This document shows, piece by piece, positions 6,153-7,049 of a stretch of 7,049 nucleotides of DNA (position 1 is the stretch's first letter; every line of letters begins with the position of its first letter). Location: positions 1-7,049 of the forward strand of contig JAUIEM010000457.1 of NCBI GenBank assembly GCA_030428695.1. The letters run 5' to 3'. The DNA comes from a bacterium. GTDB taxonomy: Bacteria > Planctomycetota > J058 > JAJDCP01. The notes beneath the pieces were generated by a model, which saw only the letters and a list, made by a program, of their open reading frames with translations, did no database searches and had not been told where the DNA came from. The translations under genes and the position numbers were made by a program.

Positions 6153-7049
6153 ATGAGCTTCGCGGGCCGCGACCTGATCTCGATCAAGGACCTCAGCCGG
6201 GAGGACATCGAGCACATCCTGCGGAAGACCCGGGCGATGGCCGAGCTGCCGCCGGAAGAGAAGGCGCAGCTGTGCCGCGGGAAGACGATGGCCAGCCTGT
6301 TCTTCGAGCCGAGCACCCGCACGCGCACGAGCTTCAACGCGGCGATGCGCAACCTCGGCGGCTGGGTCGAGGGCTTCGCCGACCCGAAGACCTCGAGCGT
6401 CAGTAAGATGGAGTCGCTCTGGGACACGATCAAGATCTACGACGGCTACGGCTACGCGGTGTTCGTCATCCGTCACCCGCTGAAGGGCGCCGCGCGGCTC
6501 GCCTCCGACGCCGCCGAGGCGCCGGTGATCAACGCCGGCGACGGGGCGAACCAGCACCCGACCCAGACCCTGCTCGACCTGTACACCATCCTCGAGACCC
6601 AGGAGCGCATCGACGGCCTGCGTATCGGCATGGTCGGCGACCTCGCGCACGGCCGCACGGTGCACTCCCTGGCCCAGGCGCTGCTGAAGTTCCGGGGCGT
6701 CGACTTCTACTTCATCAGCTCGCGGGCCCTGAAGATGCCCGGCTACCTCGTCGACAAGTGCAAGGCGCGCGAGACCGGGGTGTGCGAGGAGGTCCCGCGC
6801 ATCGAGGAGGTGATCGGCGAGCTCGACATCCTGTACATGACGCGGGTCCAGAAGGAGCGCTTCGGAGGCGACCACGCCCTGTACGAGAAGGTCAAGAACA
6901 TCTACCGGCTGACCCCGGACATGCTCGAGGGCGTGCGCGAGAACCTCAAGGTACTGCACCCCCTGCCGCGCGTCGACGAGATCGCGCCCGAGGTGGACGC
7001 CGACCCGCGCGCGGCCTACTTCCGCCAGATGCGGTACGGCATGTTCATG
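6153..7049 (+). CDS. pyrB: Aspartate transcarbamoylase catalytic chain, 3' end outside the window
   Basis: The first 299 residues of the enzyme joining carbamoyl phosphate and aspartate are present, with no stop before the window ends. Against the E. coli chain (about 310 residues) only the last helix is missing. The carbamoyl-phosphate loop STRTR (54-58) follows FFEP. Further matches are Lys85 (the mobile-loop lysine), RHP (107-109), NAGDGANQHPTQTLLDLYTI (127-146), the second domain start MVGDLAHGRTVHSL (160-173), the aspartate-binding TRVQKER (230-236) and HPLPRVDEI (269-277). It is closest in style to the E. coli type that pairs with a regulatory PyrI, but none is visible. The mobile loop reads Lys-Met-Glu where Lys-Gly-Glu is usual. 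The start follows a purine-rich AGGGGGA (6141-6147), 10 bases after pyrC, so both are surely co-transcribed. Confidence 0.97.
   Translation, partial: MSFAGRDLISIKDLSREDIEHILRKTRAMAELPPEEKAQLCRGKTMASLFFEPSTRTRTSFNAAMRNLGGWVEGFADPKTSSVSKMESLWDTIKIYDGYGYAVFVIRHPLKGAARLASDAAEAPVINAGDGANQHPTQTLLDLYTILETQERIDGLRIGMVGDLAHGRTVHSLAQALLKFRGVDFYFISSRALKMPGYLVDKCKARETGVCEEVPRIEEVIGELDILYMTRVQKERFGGDHALYEKVKNIYRLTPDMLEGVRENLKVLHPLPRVDEIAPEVDADPRAAYFRQMRYGMFM

Noticed and set aside
4868..6959. Long minus-strand frames across pyrC and pyrB
   Set aside because: They are shadow frames, rich in Arg/Leu/Gly/Val and without motifs. The + strand encodes fully recognisable enzymes throughout.

Overview
This is a GC-rich window (roughly 70% by eye) that holds most of a de novo pyrimidine (UMP) biosynthesis operon on the + strand: pyrE, pyrF, a single-chain pyrD-pyrK fusion, pyrC and the near-complete start of pyrB. 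Together these encode five of the six activities from carbamoyl phosphate to UMP (aspartate transcarbamoylase, dihydroorotase, NAD-linked dihydroorotate dehydrogenase, orotate phosphoribosyltransferase, OMP decarboxylase). Carbamoyl-phosphate synthase (carA/carB), pyrI and pyrR are not in the window, but the operon may continue past its right edge. Nothing here is phage, transposon, CRISPR or an RNA gene.

Layout. 1 to about 258: an internal piece of a sarcosine oxidase gamma-subunit (SoxG-like) gene on the + strand. About 251-264: an abrupt break carrying a short inverted repeat, where SoxG similarity stops and an unrelated minus-strand gene is cut off. This looks like a chimeric assembly join or a real rearrangement. 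About 256-1278 (minus): a membrane-anchored protein of unknown function that resembles a family I associate with Planctomycetota; its open frame runs on to 136 only through antisense SoxG sequence. 1279-1487: a divergent intergenic region with two perfect 9-bp dyads and a good sigma70-like promoter with an extended -10 for the pyr operon. 1488-7049: the pyr operon, with one 136-bp gap (pyrE to pyrF), two 4-bp ATGA stop/start overlaps (pyrF/pyrDK and pyrDK/pyrC) and a 10-bp gap (pyrC to pyrB), so it is probably translated in a coupled way.

Organism. The sequence suggests a high-GC bacterium. The minus-strand protein hints at Planctomycetota or a relative, and the -10 element is a conventional TATGCT type. 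The taxonomic call is weak. Leucine codon choice is strictly context dependent right of the break (Leu before Glu/Asp is CTC in 48 of 49 cases I counted), and the SoxG fragment does not follow it, which supports a different source for bases 1-258.

The most notable biology is the PyrD-PyrK fusion, which joins the FMN dehydrogenase and the FAD/[2Fe-2S] electron-transfer subunit of a class 1B dihydroorotate dehydrogenase in one 583-residue chain. Next are an atypical orotate phosphoribosyltransferase with a remodelled catalytic loop and PRPP motif, and the dyads upstream of the operon promoter. I see no wholly new system; the rest is a standard pathway in an unusual package.
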